Shown: in pieces, positions 1 through 12,216 of the stretch
Numbering within the stretch: the first letter of the stretch is position 1
How the letters are laid out: every line of letters begins with the position of its first letter
Source of the DNA: Pascua guehoae
Lineage: Eukaryota; Basidiomycota; Tremellomycetes; Trichosporonales; Trichosporonaceae
Direction: 5' to 3'
Assembly: GCA_001600415.1 (NCBI GenBank)
Contig: BCJX01000004.1
Coordinates: 2,131,064-2,195,063 of the forward strand
DNA: 64,000 bases
The notes under the pieces: model-generated
Database searches by the model: none
Told to the model about the DNA's origin: nothing
The model's input: only the letters and a program-made list of their open reading frames with translations
Made by a program: the position numbers and the translations under genes

Positions 1-2640
1 TACTGGAACTGCTGCGCGGGCGCAAAGTTCCATACCATGACGTCGCCGTCCTCCGAGCCCGAGACAATCATGTCGTCCGACAGCTGGAGACTGTTGACTG
101 CGCCGCGGTGGCCAACGAGGGTCTGTACACAGTTGCCCGACTCGCGGTCCCAGACCTTGATGGTGCGGTCGTGGCTGCCGGTCGCGAGACGGAGGGCGTC
201 AATGTCAATGCCCCACACGCCCTCAATGTGGCCAAAGAGCGTGCGCTGCTCGCGGCCCGTCTCGACGTCCCACAGCTTGACGGTACCATCGAGCGAGCCC
301 GTCGCGAGGACGGCGCGCTTTTCGCCGCGGTGGTGCGCGTCGGCCGAGCGCTCGCGGTGCCGGCGGCGCTCGTCCTCGTCGGCATGGACATAGACGCGGG
401 GCGCAATGGGCTCGTCGCGGGGCGCCGTGCAGTGCGCGTGCGGGTCAAAGCCGATGGGTGCGCGGACAGCGGCCGAAGTGCGTGGCGGCGAGCGCGAGGC
501 CGGGACAAACGTTGCCTGCGGCGACGTCTGGCGTGGAGGCTGCTCGTCGTCGTCGTCTTCCTGGTCAATCATGAGGATGCGCAGCGACTGCACCTGACCC
601 TGGTGGCCCGAGAATGTACGCAGACACTGCTGCGACTCGAGGTCCCAGAGCTTGATGGTGCAGTCGTTTGAGCCGGAAAACAGAAAAGTGCCAGGGTCGA
701 TTTCGCCAACCTCGTTGATGCCCGGGCTCGCCTGGTTGCGTGCGCGCGCCGACGCCATCCACGACGGCATGGCGGTCGGGTCCATGTCGCCCGGTGACGT
801 CTTGCCGTCCCAGATGAGCACAGAGTTGACCCAGTCTTCGTGTCCGTTGAGCGTAAAGCGGCTGCCGTTGCGGAAGTTGCGCACAATAATGCTGCTGTCG
901 GCACTGCCCGATGCAAGCAGGTACCCATTGTAGTTTAGGGACACGACGCCGTCCGTGTGGCCCTCAAACACCCGCAGGCACTCGCCCTTGCGCCAGTTCC
1001 ACATGCGCACCGTGCCGTCCATCGAGCCAGTGAACAGGAGCATCTGGTCAAACTGGAGGGCGCGGACCGCGCGCGTGTGGCCACGCAACACGTCGACCTG
1101 CTCGCCCGTCGCGAGATTCCAGATCCGGACGGTGCGGTCGTATGAGCCAGTAATGAGGACCGGGTACGACGGGTGGGTGAGCGCCGTCTGGTACTGCAGG
1201 CACATGACACCATCCGTGTGGCCCTTGAGCGTCTTGGTGGTCGCACGGCCCTTGCGCCAGTTGCGCTCGACGACGAGGCGCTCGCAGTAGACAGACTTCC
1301 ACGGGCGAGTGAGGCGCACTTCGCGCGTGAGCGACGACACGCCGTTGGTCACCACCGACGTGTCGTCGGAAAAGTTGGCTACTTCCGAGTCGTCGCGTTC
1401 GAGGCGCGGCTTTTTCCAGCCAGACGCCACCGGTGAATCCGGTGCCGAGCGCTTGAGCGATACCGAGCTGGGTGCCGCCGCCGCCGACGGGTCGCACACG
1501 GTGGCCATGTGTTCTGGGCGCTCCGACGTGCCCAGCACCTCGGACCGGGTGAGGACCTGGCTCAAGCCAGAGTGGTGAGTGTGTGCATGGTGCTTGCCGA
1601 CACCCAATGCCGCCGCCGGTGATCCGTCCTGGAGCTCGACCTTGAGTCGCCGGCGCTCGAGGAGCGGAAGGCCCCAGCCGCACTTTTCACACTTGCGGTC
1701 AATGTGCTGGCCGCACATGCGGCGCCACAGCAGGTCGTCGTCGGCGAGCGCCTTCCATGTCTTGGACACTTGGGCCGCGCGGCCGAGCGAAATGGCGTCG
1801 AGGTAGCCGAGGATGCGTAATGAGATTTCGCGTGGGAGGAGAGAAAACGGGTCAATGCGGATGATGCGGTTCAGCGAGTCGGACAGGTGTGATAGTTGAG
1901 AGCTGAGGGGTTAGCGCGGGTGTTTGTGTGGGGACGAGGACGTGCTCGTAGGACAATGGATGAGGGGCAGGTGCCGTGCCGAGACGTGCACATGGGCCTG
2001 GGCGTCATTGCCAGGAGAAGATATTTCGCAGAGCGGCCTGTGCGCCCCAGGGCAGTGACGACCAAGATACCAAAGATACCGGGCAGAGGCCCTCGCCTCG
2101 ACGCGACTCGAGCGCGCCGAGGCGGTCAGGTGCGATTGCGCCATCGACACGATCGAAAAGTTGCTGCCTCTACTCACAAACAACACATGGTGAGGATCCC
2201 CTCGAGGATGAGTTTGCGCTTGTGGTGCGGCGCGGCGGAAAACATGGACCAGAGGTTGGTGATGGCCGCGCGCTCCGAGACGGGCAGCGAGTCGAGCGAC
2301 TGGTGTGTCAGCATGGGGGTTGGGGGGGTTGGCTGCCAGTGGCGATCGAAATGGATGGAAACGTTGGGGGAAGAAACCAAATACATCGCGCTCGAGCAGC
2401 GAGCACGCAGCGTCGACCGACATCGAGCTCGAGCTCGAGCTCGATTTCGAACTATACTGTGCCTTCCGGCGCCCCGACGCCTCGAGTCGACGCCTCGTGA
2501 TCACCACGGCCCGCACGTACCTTTTGCAGCTTTGCGTTGACGTTTTGGTTGGCCATTTGCTTGTGCCGGACGCACAGCTGACGGCTGTCCTTACTCTGCG
2601 CGTCCGCAGACGTATAGGCTCCGTCGTCGTAGTTTGACAT
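1..2640 (-). CDS. MET30: Met30/sconB-type F-box and WD40 repeat protein (SCF receptor), 3' end missing
   Basis: Substrate receptor of an SCF ubiquitin ligase; in yeasts and moulds Met30/sconB controls the sulfur-assimilation activators Met4/Cys3. Exons on the minus strand: 2640-2521, 2299-2178, 1902-1; frames join cleanly through GTACGT and GTGAGT donors. The N-terminal part ends in an FSQLSHLSDSL-type segment, followed by an F-box (LLPREISLRILGYLDAISL, about residues 95-140) and the family-typical motif RKCEKCGWGLPLLERRRL. After a serine-rich linker come at least six WD40 blades with GH...WD and SGS.D...W signatures, plus a long charged insert between blades. Roughly 714 residues are visible and the frame is still open at position 1, so only the last few residues and the stop are missing. 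The start ATG at 2640 is the first in frame. Identification as Met30 rather than Cdc4/Pop1 rests on the CGWGLP motif and the N-terminal block, recalled from the family. Confidence 0.88.
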
Positions 2641-3245
2641 GGTGCGGTGGTGGGGGAAGGCGGCGGGGGAAGGGGGGTAGGGTAGGGGTTGTGGTTGTGG
2701 GCAACGCCGCGGCGCGGGTGCGGTGATATCGCTCTGGAGTGCGTCCAGTGGTAGTGTTGGGGGAACCAAGAGTCGTCAACGAACGTCGTTCAAGAGTCAA
2801 GGTCGGGTTGTGCAAGCGTTTTAAGTGTTCGAGTGGAGTAGAGGTGCCAATTCCGAGTGTCACGAGACGTGCCGGAGCGAGTGTGCGTTGGGATATTCGT
2901 AAAGGCCAGCGCCGGAATGTGTGTCGGGGAGTGGTGGGTAGGTTGTCGGGCGGGGGGTTTTTTTTTTCTTTCTTCTTGGTGTGGTTGCAAGAGAGAGTGG
3001 GAGAAGGCAAACGATGGACAATGGAGTGCACTATTGTAAAGTAGGAACGGGGAGATCCTCACTGTGTGTGGGGAGTGGGGAGGGGAGGGTTGTGAATGGG
3101 GGTGGTTACTAGCACGAGTGAGGCCTACTAATACGAGTTGGAGTGTTGGGAGTGAGTGATTGACGATCAGGTCAGGTGGCGACATTGAGCCACGGCCGCG
3201 CAGCCAGCCAGCCCCGTTTGGCAAAGGCAAGCCTCACAGACTGAC

Positions 3246-3326
3246 AGCCTGCCTGCCCATCTCCATTCCGCCAGCCAGCCAGGCGCCAGCCAAGCCAAGC
3301 CAGCCAGCCAGCCAGCAGCCAGCTGC
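3246..3326. repeat. CCAG-type short tandem repeat tract
   Basis: Imperfect runs of CCAGCCAG and GCCAAGCC are clustered here. There is no coding meaning; it is a simple-sequence tract in the upstream region of the F-box gene. Confidence 0.7.
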
Positions 3327-4123
3327 AGCCAGGCTCAAAGTCGTAATAGCCCCAGTCCATCCCAAACGCCAGTGTCTGAGCGCAACGAGGCATTATGGCA
3401 GGCGTGCCCATGTTCGGCCAGCTCGCCAAATGCGTCCATGTGCTGTACTGGGCCCCCGGAGGACCGGAGAGGTAGAATTTGGCGCCGTGGTCATTGGGTT
3501 TTGCCAGGAGCTATTACGTGCTTGCGGCCCAAAATTCCTAACCTTGGGTTTGGCTAGTTGGGGGCGCCTTGGGAGCAAAGTCGACAAGTGGCAAAAAAAG
3601 GCACGCCTTTTGGCGTTGTGGGTTTTTCCTGAGGGTCCAAGATCTGCCCGTTGGTCCGATCCGATTAGCTGCGAGTTGTATTGTGGTAGTGTGCGATGGT
3701 GCAATCATGAGCAACACGCCAGAGACGCAATGACCACCTTGCCTCTTCCAAACAACCACCACTACCATAGATACATTCATGACCACACCACTGGTAGCAC
3801 TGACAACATGCACACGGCAATCTCCGACAGCTCTCAGGCCCCAGCCCACCTCCCCTTTGCCCCCTTGCGTCCCACCCCCTTGGGCCTTGGGGGCCTTGGG
3901 ACCCCGCGCCGTCTCCACCTCACGACGCCGGCGTTTGCCATCCAGGAACCACCTGCTCGTGCTCGCTGCTCGTCACGACTGGCGTTCGTCATTCGTGGCG
4001 CCTCGACAGGGCTTGCAGGCTCGTAGCTCGTAGGGCTCTAGGGGATGGCATGGTAGTCACGTTCCATGGCTCTTCCGAGCTCTTCTACAACGGGTGCTGA
4101 TCGGAGCTACGTGTTCTAAACTC

Positions 4124-4140
4124 TTTTTTTTTTTTTTTTT
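4124..4140. repeat. Poly-T tract (17 T)
   Basis: An uninterrupted run of 17 T in the long intergenic region, followed 17 nt later by a CACGTG box. It could be a nucleosome-free promoter element or simply a homopolymer. Confidence 0.8.
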
Positions 4141-5477
4141 CTAGAGAGACTGGTTGCACGTGGGTGGCGGCATGTCTCTCATTTACCATTCTGCGCGTCC
4201 ATGTCGACATTCTCGAGGAGACGTCAGTGTATCAGTGTGCCAGGAGTTGTGGGGGGTTGTGGTTTGAGCACAAACACAGTTGACACGGTCGACGTCGCTT
4301 GGCGCGCTCGGCCTGTGGATTTCGGAGAGCAGAGTGCCAGGCATGAGGCAATTGAGCACAGAGCGCGGGCCAGCGCGGCGCAACGCGGCGCAGCCACATG
4401 TCCCCCCCCCCCCACATGCAGATGGCAGATGGCAGATTGGTGGCAGGTGGCAGATGCTTGGCACTCACTGTCGGACTTGGCCGTGGCGTGCTTGGTGCTC
4501 GTGCTCGATCAAGCACGAGCTGGCCCCCTGTTCCCAAATCACAACCAGGGGCGCTATCAGCCTATCGCTCAATAATTCTATCCTCTGTGTACCTGTATCC
4601 TCTTCCATTCCAGACTGATAATGCGTGTCGGTCGCTATCGGCGAGATTACGCTGTCGAGCTGTCGAGTCGATGATGCCAGTGCACCCATGTTGGGATACT
4701 GGGCAATGGCGCAAGCGCACCTAATTGTGCTCCTAATCGTGCTCCTAATCAATTGAGTGCTGGGGAATAGGAGTCTGCTGGCGTTATCGCTACGCGACCT
4801 GGGGCGGTGAGCACCGATTCGGCGCCACCCCAGCCCCCGCAGCCTTGGACAGATATGGAAGTATCAGGAAATCACGAAAGGCGTAGCCATTACCACATAG
4901 GCCAAGACTGGGAGCATTCCCCGCATAGTACCGCATACCCCACACCTAGGACGAGCAAGTGGCGGCAAGGCGGTGACGCAGCGAGCGACAAACGTACTGC
5001 CGACTCGATGAGTAAGCGGGACGAATACACATTGCGCGTTTAATGGTAACCTCGCACAAGGTTGGCGACGCGCTCCACGGCCGACCTGCTCAGATGGCTG
5101 GTTGACCGATCGACGAGATCGACAACGAGAGCAGGATGGAATGTGGAATTTACCTTTTTACGTTGTTACGTCGTGATCGCGCGCGTTCCCAGCGATTTAG
5201 TGGGTGGTTACCAGATATCTCAAGCGTACCGAGCATTGTGGGTTTGCGGAATGTGTCTGGGACGATGGAGGAGCGTGTGGGCGGGAGCGGCAGGCACCCG
5301 AACTGGGTCGTGACTGTGTGGGGTTATTGGGTCGAGTCGGTAGGTCGGTGGGTCGTTTGTTGTCGCTGGGTCATGCTGTCATGCAGCGGGGAGAGCTTAA
5401 CGCCCAAACGCCGACATGAACGTTGAGCACTGATACATTCCCTTGCTACGACGACAGTAGTGGGACGCTGGAAGCTA

Positions 5478-5553
5478 TATGTTGTATGTTGGATGCTCGA
5501 TACTGAATGTTGGATGCTGATGCTGATGCTTGATGCCGATGCTGGATGCCGAG
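5478..5553. repeat. Degenerate GGATGCTGATGCT repeats
   Basis: Several imperfect copies of TTGGATGCT/GATGCTGATGC follow one another. No ORF of interest crosses it. Confidence 0.55.
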
Positions 5554-7951
5554 CACCACCACATACAACCAAATGTCCAACTCGCATTTCCTCGGCGTGT
5601 ACAGCCTTGCGTCATCATGACATGCATCGTGAGCGGAGGAGCTGTGTACCAACTCGACGTCGCGTATACTTCAGGCCGGGGCTGGCACTCATTGCATGCC
5701 TCTCACAGCAGGCTGGGTGCGGCAGGAGCCAGCCGTCTCGGTGTGGGCGCGGGGAGGATCCGCCTCAGGCCTGTGGCACCGAGCTAGAGCTCGGAGCTCG
5801 GCGCCTGGCCAGCTCGCCAATGCGGCGATGCTTGACAGTACTGGATTGCAGGATGCACTCGTCGGCCCATAGTGTGCCTCGCTGGCCACTGGGATGCTGG
5901 TATTCTGGGCGCTGGCAGCTGGCATGGCCACTCATCCACTCGGAGACGCGCAGATGCCACTGGCCCCTGGCTCACTCTCGCACCCACAACGGCTCGTCAA
6001 TCGTTGGCGGCTTGGCCAGTATGGATCACGTGACACCCAATTTGTCCACCAGCTATTTCGGCAATTTGTCCATACCCCCGGCCAATGCTCGCACCCAGCG
6101 TCCAGACGCGTACAAAAATCAATTTCCGTCCCAACTGCCATCTTTTCATCCACTCTTCCACTCTTCCATCCTTCATTACCTCACGTCGCGATCGTATTGT
6201 ACGCCTACGACGGCTGCGACACTCACCCTCGACTCACCCCCACCCCCTCCCTGCCTCTCCTTCCTTCCTCTCCCTACCCCCTCTCCCTACCCGCTCTCTC
6301 TCTTCCCGCTCTTCATCTCGTTCACCATCTCGTCCCCCCCCTCTCCACCTTCCCGCCTCTACCTCCCCATGACTCCCCACTCCCCACCCTCCCTTTTCAT
6401 CCCTCCCTCCCCCTCCTCTCCCCTTTTCATCCCTCCCTCCCCTGAGACCATCCCCTAGATTGTCTCTCGGCTCCATCTGCTCCGCCTCGCCACCCCCATG
6501 TGTCCGCGGATTCCTGAATGGGCCAAGACCAACCCCGGTATTCCCGGGGAACGCACTACAAATTGACCCGCGGCGGGACTGTTCCACTTCGCAGCGGGGT
6601 CTCATATAGTGCGCACATACGAGCGTGCTCGCCGGCCGGTAGGCTGGTGAGCCGCGTTGTTTGATCTCGTGACGAAATTGTCCCCATCGTCACTGTATCC
6701 TCGTTTCCTATCGACTGCTGTATCGACTGTGACCGTTGTAAAACCAGGTATGCAACAATGCCCCCCCCACTCGCTGTGACTGCAGTCTACGCTCCCGTGC
6801 TGCTGTTGGTACTCGTGTCCTTGTTTTCTGTACCTACCGTCTCTGCTTGTCTCCTCGCCCCCGTCCCCCCCCCCGTCTCCCCCCCCCATTTCACTATCCC
6901 CCGCCCGCCCCTTTTCCTCCCACCCCAACCCCAGGCCACTCTCAAGGCCCCCCCACCCATATCCACGCGGGGGGGTCAACTGGATGCGCCGAAATCAAAC
7001 ACCCGTGCCCTCCTTTACGTCGCCCGCGAACGATGCCGCGGGGGACCGAACGAGCGGTGGGTGTACACTATAGCTAGTCGAGGATTCAATTCAATGCCAA
7101 TATGCCAATGCAGTACCCCAGAATGCATATTCTCAATTTGGCGAGGGATTTGTGAAGCGGATGACACGCGGCACGCGCAGTCGTATCGCGTATGGCGACG
7201 CGATGGAGGCGCGTGTGTGGGGTCAGGCAAATGCAATGGTCTGGCCACTTGCGCAGTATGCCCTCCAGCGATCTGAAGGCGAGATCCGTGAGCGTCCGCG
7301 ACGCCCGTTGCTAGTTGCTAGTTGCTAGCTAGTTGCTGTCAGTATCAGTGCCCCACACATGCCACACAACATGACATGTGATCATGTGCCGAATCTGGCA
7401 TCGTCTGGATACATGGATACAACGCGTTGCTAGTTGCAGACAGGATCGCTCGCACTTTGGAACCGCAGTCAAGAAGCCAGCAAAGGCCACATCGTTTTTT
7501 CTCTGGGGGCGGTCAGGTCAGTTGATCGGTTGAGGTCAAGGTGCTGGGATGCAGCCCGAGATCGCGCGAGGTTGGCATGTAGCCACTCGATGTGCGCATG
7601 TAGGACGTCCTGCCGTCTCGCAGACGCGCAGACGGGCCAAGGGGGACGTGAGCGTGTGATGCATGCACGCATGTTCGTGCTAATTGTGCTCGGCATTTGA
7701 CACGCGACGACGGCTTTGACGCGTCGGGCCACGAGTGATGTCATTCTCGTCCCAATCTAATCTCGCAAACTTGGCGCTTTCCAACCTCCCATTGTGCATG
7801 CTCACTCTGCGCTCTGCCCAACTCGTCAAACTCCAAACCGTTCGACTCCGACTCGTCTGACGGGTGCAACTGACCCCAACTCCAACTCTCAACCCATCTC
7901 TCCCCAACTCTGCCCGCCTCCCACGCTCCCCCGATTCCCACTCTGCGCCCA

Positions 7952-10199
7952 ATGCTCGTCGGATTCGGCAACAACATCAACGGCGCCCTCACCCCCACCA
8001 CCCCCNCCCCACCGCTCGCAACCGCCTCCGTCCTCACAGGCACACCCCTCTTCCACGACTGGACATGCACCATCCTCCGCTCCCCCTCCTCCACCCCCTC
8101 GGCGGTCGAAATCGTCGGTGACCCGCACCTGCCCCCCTTCCCCACCACCCCCGACCGCGTGTTTGGCGACGATACCGGTGCGCCCGTGGGGTTCGTCGCG
8201 CGGGGGAGCGTGTGGCGGGTCGTTGATGGGGGGTGGGTCCGGGTGGGGGAGGGGGGGTGGGAGGGGGTGGGCGTGCTTGCGGGCGGGGTGGTGGCGTTTC
8301 AGTGTGAGTTGGCTTTTTGGGGTTGGGCTGGGGGACGGGTTGGGGATGGGGTTGGGCTGTTGGGCTGGGGTGCTGGGGTGGTGTTGGGTTGGGGTGTTAG
8401 GTTGGGGTGTTGGGCTGGGGTGTTGGGCTGGGGTGTTGTTCGGTGTAGGCTAGACTGTGGAGTGTGCTGTGGCTGTAGCTCTGGGCTATGGCATGTGTGC
8501 TGTGGCTGCAGCTCTGGGCTGGAATTGTTCTGGGCTGTTGGGCTGGGTGACAACTGGGTCTAGGTTGGGCAGGTGGGCTGTGCTGAAGCTGGAGCTCTGG
8601 GCTGTTCTGGAGCTGGAGCTCTGGGCTGTTCTGGGGCTGGAGCTCTGGGCTGTTCTGGGGCTGGAGCTCTGGCAGATGGCCTGCAGGCTGGCAGTTGGGC
8701 TGTACTGGGGCTGGAGCTCTGGGCAGTCGGTCGGGCATAGGCTGGACTGCAGTTGTGCTGTGATTGCAACTCTGCCATGGGGCAGCTCTGGGACCTCGGA
8801 TCGGACTGGGACAGCAGCGCCGACGGGCACGACTGACCAAGAGCTAGAGCTAACGCCAGACGGCGCCGACTCCGGACTGTACCTCTTCCCCACCCTCGCC
8901 CTCGAGGGGGGCACGCGGCTGGCCCACCCTTTCCTCGACGTCCTGGCGGCGCGGGGACCCAAGGCGCATCAAAGCTCAAGAAGTCCAAACCAAAGTCCAA
9001 ACCCAAGCCCAAACCCAGGTCCAAATGGTCGCACAACACCTCCCTCCGGCCAAGTCGAGATCGTAGCGGCCGCATCGCGCGCCCTGCTCGTCATCTCCGG
9101 CCACGCATTCTCAATTACCCTCGACCATAAGGGAGGCGCACGCGTAGACCTCGTCGACGAGCTCGCTGGCCTCGACGTCAAGCACGTGTCGGGGCGGGAT
9201 GGGCGGTTTGGGGTCGTGACGGGCGCGGGGGAGGGGTATCTTGTCCACGAGGGGGTGGAGCGGGTTTGTATACCGCGTGGGCGTGGAGGGCGGGGCGGTG
9301 GGGGAGGTGGGTCTGGGGGAGGTGGGTGTGGGGATCAAGTAGGCGGTGATGGGGATGGGGGCGGGGCCGGAGGTGATGGCCTGGCAGAGCGACAAGACGG
9401 GTCCGGCACACGGGATGGAGCTTCAGACGGCGACGACGACGACGACGACGACGAGGTGCAAGACCTCGCTGTCGGGGGCGGGTTCCTCATGGCTGTCGTC
9501 CGGGGAAGTCTCTGGGTCAAGGGCGATAGTGAGTATTCCGATTACACGATGGGGAACACGCCCACTGTCCTCTATCTTGTCTAGGGTTTGGGTGAGGCGA
9601 GTGTCTGAGGGCAGATGCGACAGTCACGTTGCGTGGCCGTTCCCGGCTGCCATTGTGAGGCACTGAGGCGTGGTGGTAGGGTGCATGGCTTGCCCCACGG
9701 CAAGTACGCCTTCCCCCTCGGTCCGTTCTTTCTACGAGGTATTTCTGGAGGGGCCATTCTGGAGACCTGCTACTCCCTCTTTCTTGTCGCAAGGNNNNNN
9801 NNNNNNNNNNNNNNNNNNNNNNNNNNNNNNNNNNNNNNNNNNNNNNNNNNNNNNNNNNNNNNNNNNNNNNNNNNNNNNNNNNNNNNNNNNNNNNNNNNNN
9901 NNNNNNNNNNNNNNNNNNNNNNNNNNNNNNNNNNNNNNNNNNNNNNNNNNNNNNNNNNNNNNNNNNNNNNNNNNNNNNNNNNNNNNNNNNNNNNCCCCCC
10001 CTCCCCAACCCCTAACCCAACCCTCCGCTGCACCCCCTCCTCCTCACTAACACCAGACTCATTCAGCCAGCTCGGCGTCCCCGGCCGGCGCGTCCGTCGG
10101 TGGACGCGCGTCAACCTCGAGGCAAAAGGGTACGCGCGCGCCGTGCGTGTGTGGGCCGGGCGCATGTCGGCCATCGTCGAGGTTGAGGGCGAGGTATAG
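7952..10199 (+). CDS. RCC1-like (ATS1-type) beta-propeller repeat protein
   Basis: Exons 7952-8303, 8860-9528 and 10057-10199 join in frame to about 387 residues. RCC1 signatures are visible: the N-terminus MLVGFGNNINGAL resembles the G.N..GQL repeat core, and joining exons 2 and 3 recreates GDNSFSQLGVPG, a textbook RCC1 repeat end; the exon 1/2 junction gives FQYGADSGLYLF. The second exon has low-complexity inserts: a Pro/Asn/Ser stretch and a run of seven aspartates near its end. Such proteins act as guanine-exchange or scaffold propellers; the substrate cannot be told from sequence. Both introns are unusual: the first is 556 nt of G-rich minisatellite, the second contains a sequencing gap. 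One N in exon 1 (8006) leaves one residue unknown. Exon 3 is supported by the restored repeat, not by transcripts. Confidence 0.75.
8304..8859 (+). repeat. Minisatellite-filled intron of the RCC1-like gene
   Basis: Donor GTGAGT and acceptor GCTAACGCCAG flank the interval. Inside are tandem TTGGGCTGGGGTG units (about 8380-8440) and a 24-bp unit of the form GGGCTGGAGCTCTGGGCTGT plus TCTG, about 3.6 copies at 8585-8672. The strand is very G-rich. Confidence 0.8.
9795..9994. other. Assembly gap (200 N) inside intron 2 of the RCC1-like gene
   Basis: The gap is bounded by ordinary sequence and lies between a GTGAGT donor at 9529 and an acceptor CACTAACACCAG ending at 10056, so it probably removes intron rather than exon sequence. 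Confidence 0.85.
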
Positions 10200-10634
10200 G
10201 AGTACCATGGCCTGTCGTAACTACCCCCTGCATCGCGCCATGACCTCAGTGTCGGTCGGGTTGACAAGCGCAGCTAGTTCACCAGCAGCAATCACGTAGA
10301 AACAGCATTTTCATACCATCCCCACGCATACCATACCGCATGCACTTGTCGACGTGAACGATTCAGTAGCATGTATGGTAAGAGTTTGTACAACATTTGC
10401 ATGTCCCGTGCTGCTCCTGTCACTCTATTCCGAGCATCCTCGGCCTGGTAGTCTCTGAACGGTCTGCAACCCTTCCGCCCGTCCATCCAACGCTGCCCTC
10501 AACTCCCTCTTCCACTCCCTCTCGTCCTCTCCCTCTCGCCCAGTACCAACACCCTCACCCCTCCTTACATCCCTCCCTACATCCCCTCCCCACATCGGAC
10601 CCCAACCCAACGCGACCCCCCACTACCACCCCGC
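10200..10634. other. Convergent 3' intergenic region
   Basis: Between the stop codons of the RCC1-like gene and the nicotinamide riboside kinase. C/T-rich sequence at about 10480-10640; I see no gene or clear structural RNA in it. Confidence 0.6.
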
Positions 10635-12216
10635 CTAGTCGACAACCACCCCCCTCCCCTCCCTCACAGCCCTCACGACCGCCTCAACAGCCACACCCAG
10701 CGCGTCCGCCATGCCCCCCGGCCCCGTCGCGGGCTCGACGAGTGTAATCTCGCCACCCACGCGCCCCCCCTGTATCCCAGCCCGTGGCTCGTTGCTTCCG
10801 CTCGTACTCTCCCCCGATCCCGACCCCGCACATCCAGCACACTCCGCACTCTCCGCACGCAACGGCCCCGCCTCGACATCCCCGCGGGCAAACAGGTGCG
10901 CGTGCGCCTTGACATACGCCGGATAGACAATCTGCGAGAAGTAGTTTGGCGGGTCGGTCCAGACTGTGCCTTGGGCGGCGTCGGTTGCGTCTGGGGGTTA
11001 GCGGGTGGTCCGGGGGAGGGGGGTTTGATTTGGTGGGATAGTTTAGGTTGTTGGGTGGTGTGGTTGCGTGGAAGGGTTTGAGGAGAGAAGGGCCAGCGGG
11101 GTGTGGGATGGGAGGTTGATGGGGGTGGGGAACGTCTGGGTGTGGATGTACGCCTCGAGGTCTGAGCATGTAGGAGACGAAGACGAGCATGAACATCGGT
11201 GTGAATGCCTTCCACGGACGCCTTCCACGGACGCCTTCCACGGACGCCTTCCACGGACGCCTTCCACGGACGCCTGCCATTCAAATAACAGTAACGACCG
11301 GCGGGTCTCGTCTCAATGGAGACGCGCGGCGAGCACATGGACCACGATGAATCACCACATGATCCCATCCGACGCCGATGCGCTTCGGACTGCAGGCACG
11401 TGTGAAGGCTGCTGCGCACGTCTTTTATCCAGTCCAGTAGGCATGACCACGTCTCTGTCCAGGTCTGCAGCGCCGACAGCAGACCACATGACAACGATTG
11501 TTATATCGCTGATCAAGCCGACCGCCACAGCAGCCAGCTCGAGTCAGAACACTCCCCTTTCTCCCCAGCGGACACGTCATAGCACACCCCACACCAACCC
11601 ACACCGACCACTCAGCACGACCGACTCACTCTGCAAGGCATACACGGCCCTCCCCTCCCTCCTCTCCCTGAGTGTCTCGCGCGGCACACGGAGGAGGATC
11701 TGCACATCGAGCAAGTCCCGCGCCAGGGCGTCATAGTAGAGCACAAACCCATCGACAAGGACGACGAGGACGCGCTCGCCCCTCTTGCCCGCCGCACCAA
11801 TCTCGTCGTCGAGCGCGCGCGCGCACCCCGCCACCACCTCGGCGGGGACGTCCACCTCGGTCTGCGCATTCAGGTGGTCCCAGCTCGCATGCCCCTCGGG
11901 GAGCGCGCCGCAGGCCCGGATATGTGCCAGGAGCGCGCGCCATCGTGTCCATTCAATACATGTGTCCGGGTCGTCCCAGTCGGCCACGCCGTGCACCGCG
12001 TGCACCGGGACCGCCTCGGCCGTCGGCGCAAAGTCGTCCTGGTGCACGAGGAGCGAGGTGGGGAGGAGGCGCTGTAGGTGTTTCGCGAGGAGTGTCTTGC
12101 CCGAGCAGCTCGCGCCGCTGCGTGTCAGTGGGGTTGGGCGGGGAGCAGGGGCCGCCGACGTACCCTATGCCGACGACGAGGACGCGGGTGCGCATGGTCG
12201 TGTCCATGGTGGCCAT
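10635..12216 (-). CDS. NRK1: Nicotinamide riboside kinase
   Basis: Phosphorylates nicotinamide riboside to NMN in NAD+ salvage, in the cytosol. Exons 12216-12164, 12117-11630 and 10990-10635 join in frame. The exon 1/2 junction rebuilds the P-loop VVGIGGASCSGKT; next come LVHQDDF (catalytic Asp region), DWDDPDTCIEW and LLDVQILLRVPRETLRERREGR (lid). Exon 3 supplies the family C-terminus (VWTDPPNYFSQIVYPAYVKAH), then a Gly/Ser-rich insert of about 30 residues containing two closely spaced cysteines that I do not know from the family. Three in-frame ATGs (12216, 12207, 12195) precede the P-loop; the first is used here, the third would still leave an intact kinase. Intron 2 (10991-11629) is 639 nt long and contains tandem repeats. 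Divergent from arginyl-tRNA synthetase. Confidence 0.87.
11208..11272. repeat. 13-bp tandem repeat inside NRK1 intron 2
   Basis: Five perfect head-to-tail copies of CCTTCCACGGACG. The 13-bp period means that any translation would be frame-shifting, in line with non-coding intron sequence. Confidence 0.9.

Larger units (their letters stand above)
2641..7951. other. Gene-free interval upstream of MET30 and the RCC1-like gene
   Basis: This 5.3 kb holds the divergent 5' regions of the two flanking genes and no reading frame with recognisable protein character; the long frames are low-complexity Pro/Ser/Thr translations. Visible are CCAG repeats, a T17 tract, GATGCT-type repeats, a long pyrimidine-rich stretch at about 6230-6450 and CACGTG E-boxes at 4157-4162 and 6027-6032. 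A non-coding RNA gene cannot be excluded by eye. Confidence 0.6.

Noticed and set aside
3160..4026. 288-residue plus-strand frame upstream of the F-box gene
   Set aside because: Starts in CCAG repeats, low complexity, no recognisable domain, no splice context.
5460..6458. 332-residue plus-strand frame
   Set aside because: The last third is a pyrimidine-rich tract translated as Ser/Pro; the rest has no protein-like pattern.
8457..9584. Single 375-residue frame through the RCC1-like gene intron
   Set aside because: It reads through the minisatellite intron; splicing at 8304/8860 restores the RCC1 pattern and keeps the same downstream frame.
11208..11272. Regular repeats that could suggest a CRISPR array
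   Set aside because: Units are head-to-tail without spacers, in a eukaryotic intron.
10673..11494. 273-residue minus-strand frame over NRK1 intron 2
   Set aside because: Its repeated GRRPWKASVE peptide is only the translated 13-bp repeat, and the frame differs from the kinase exon.
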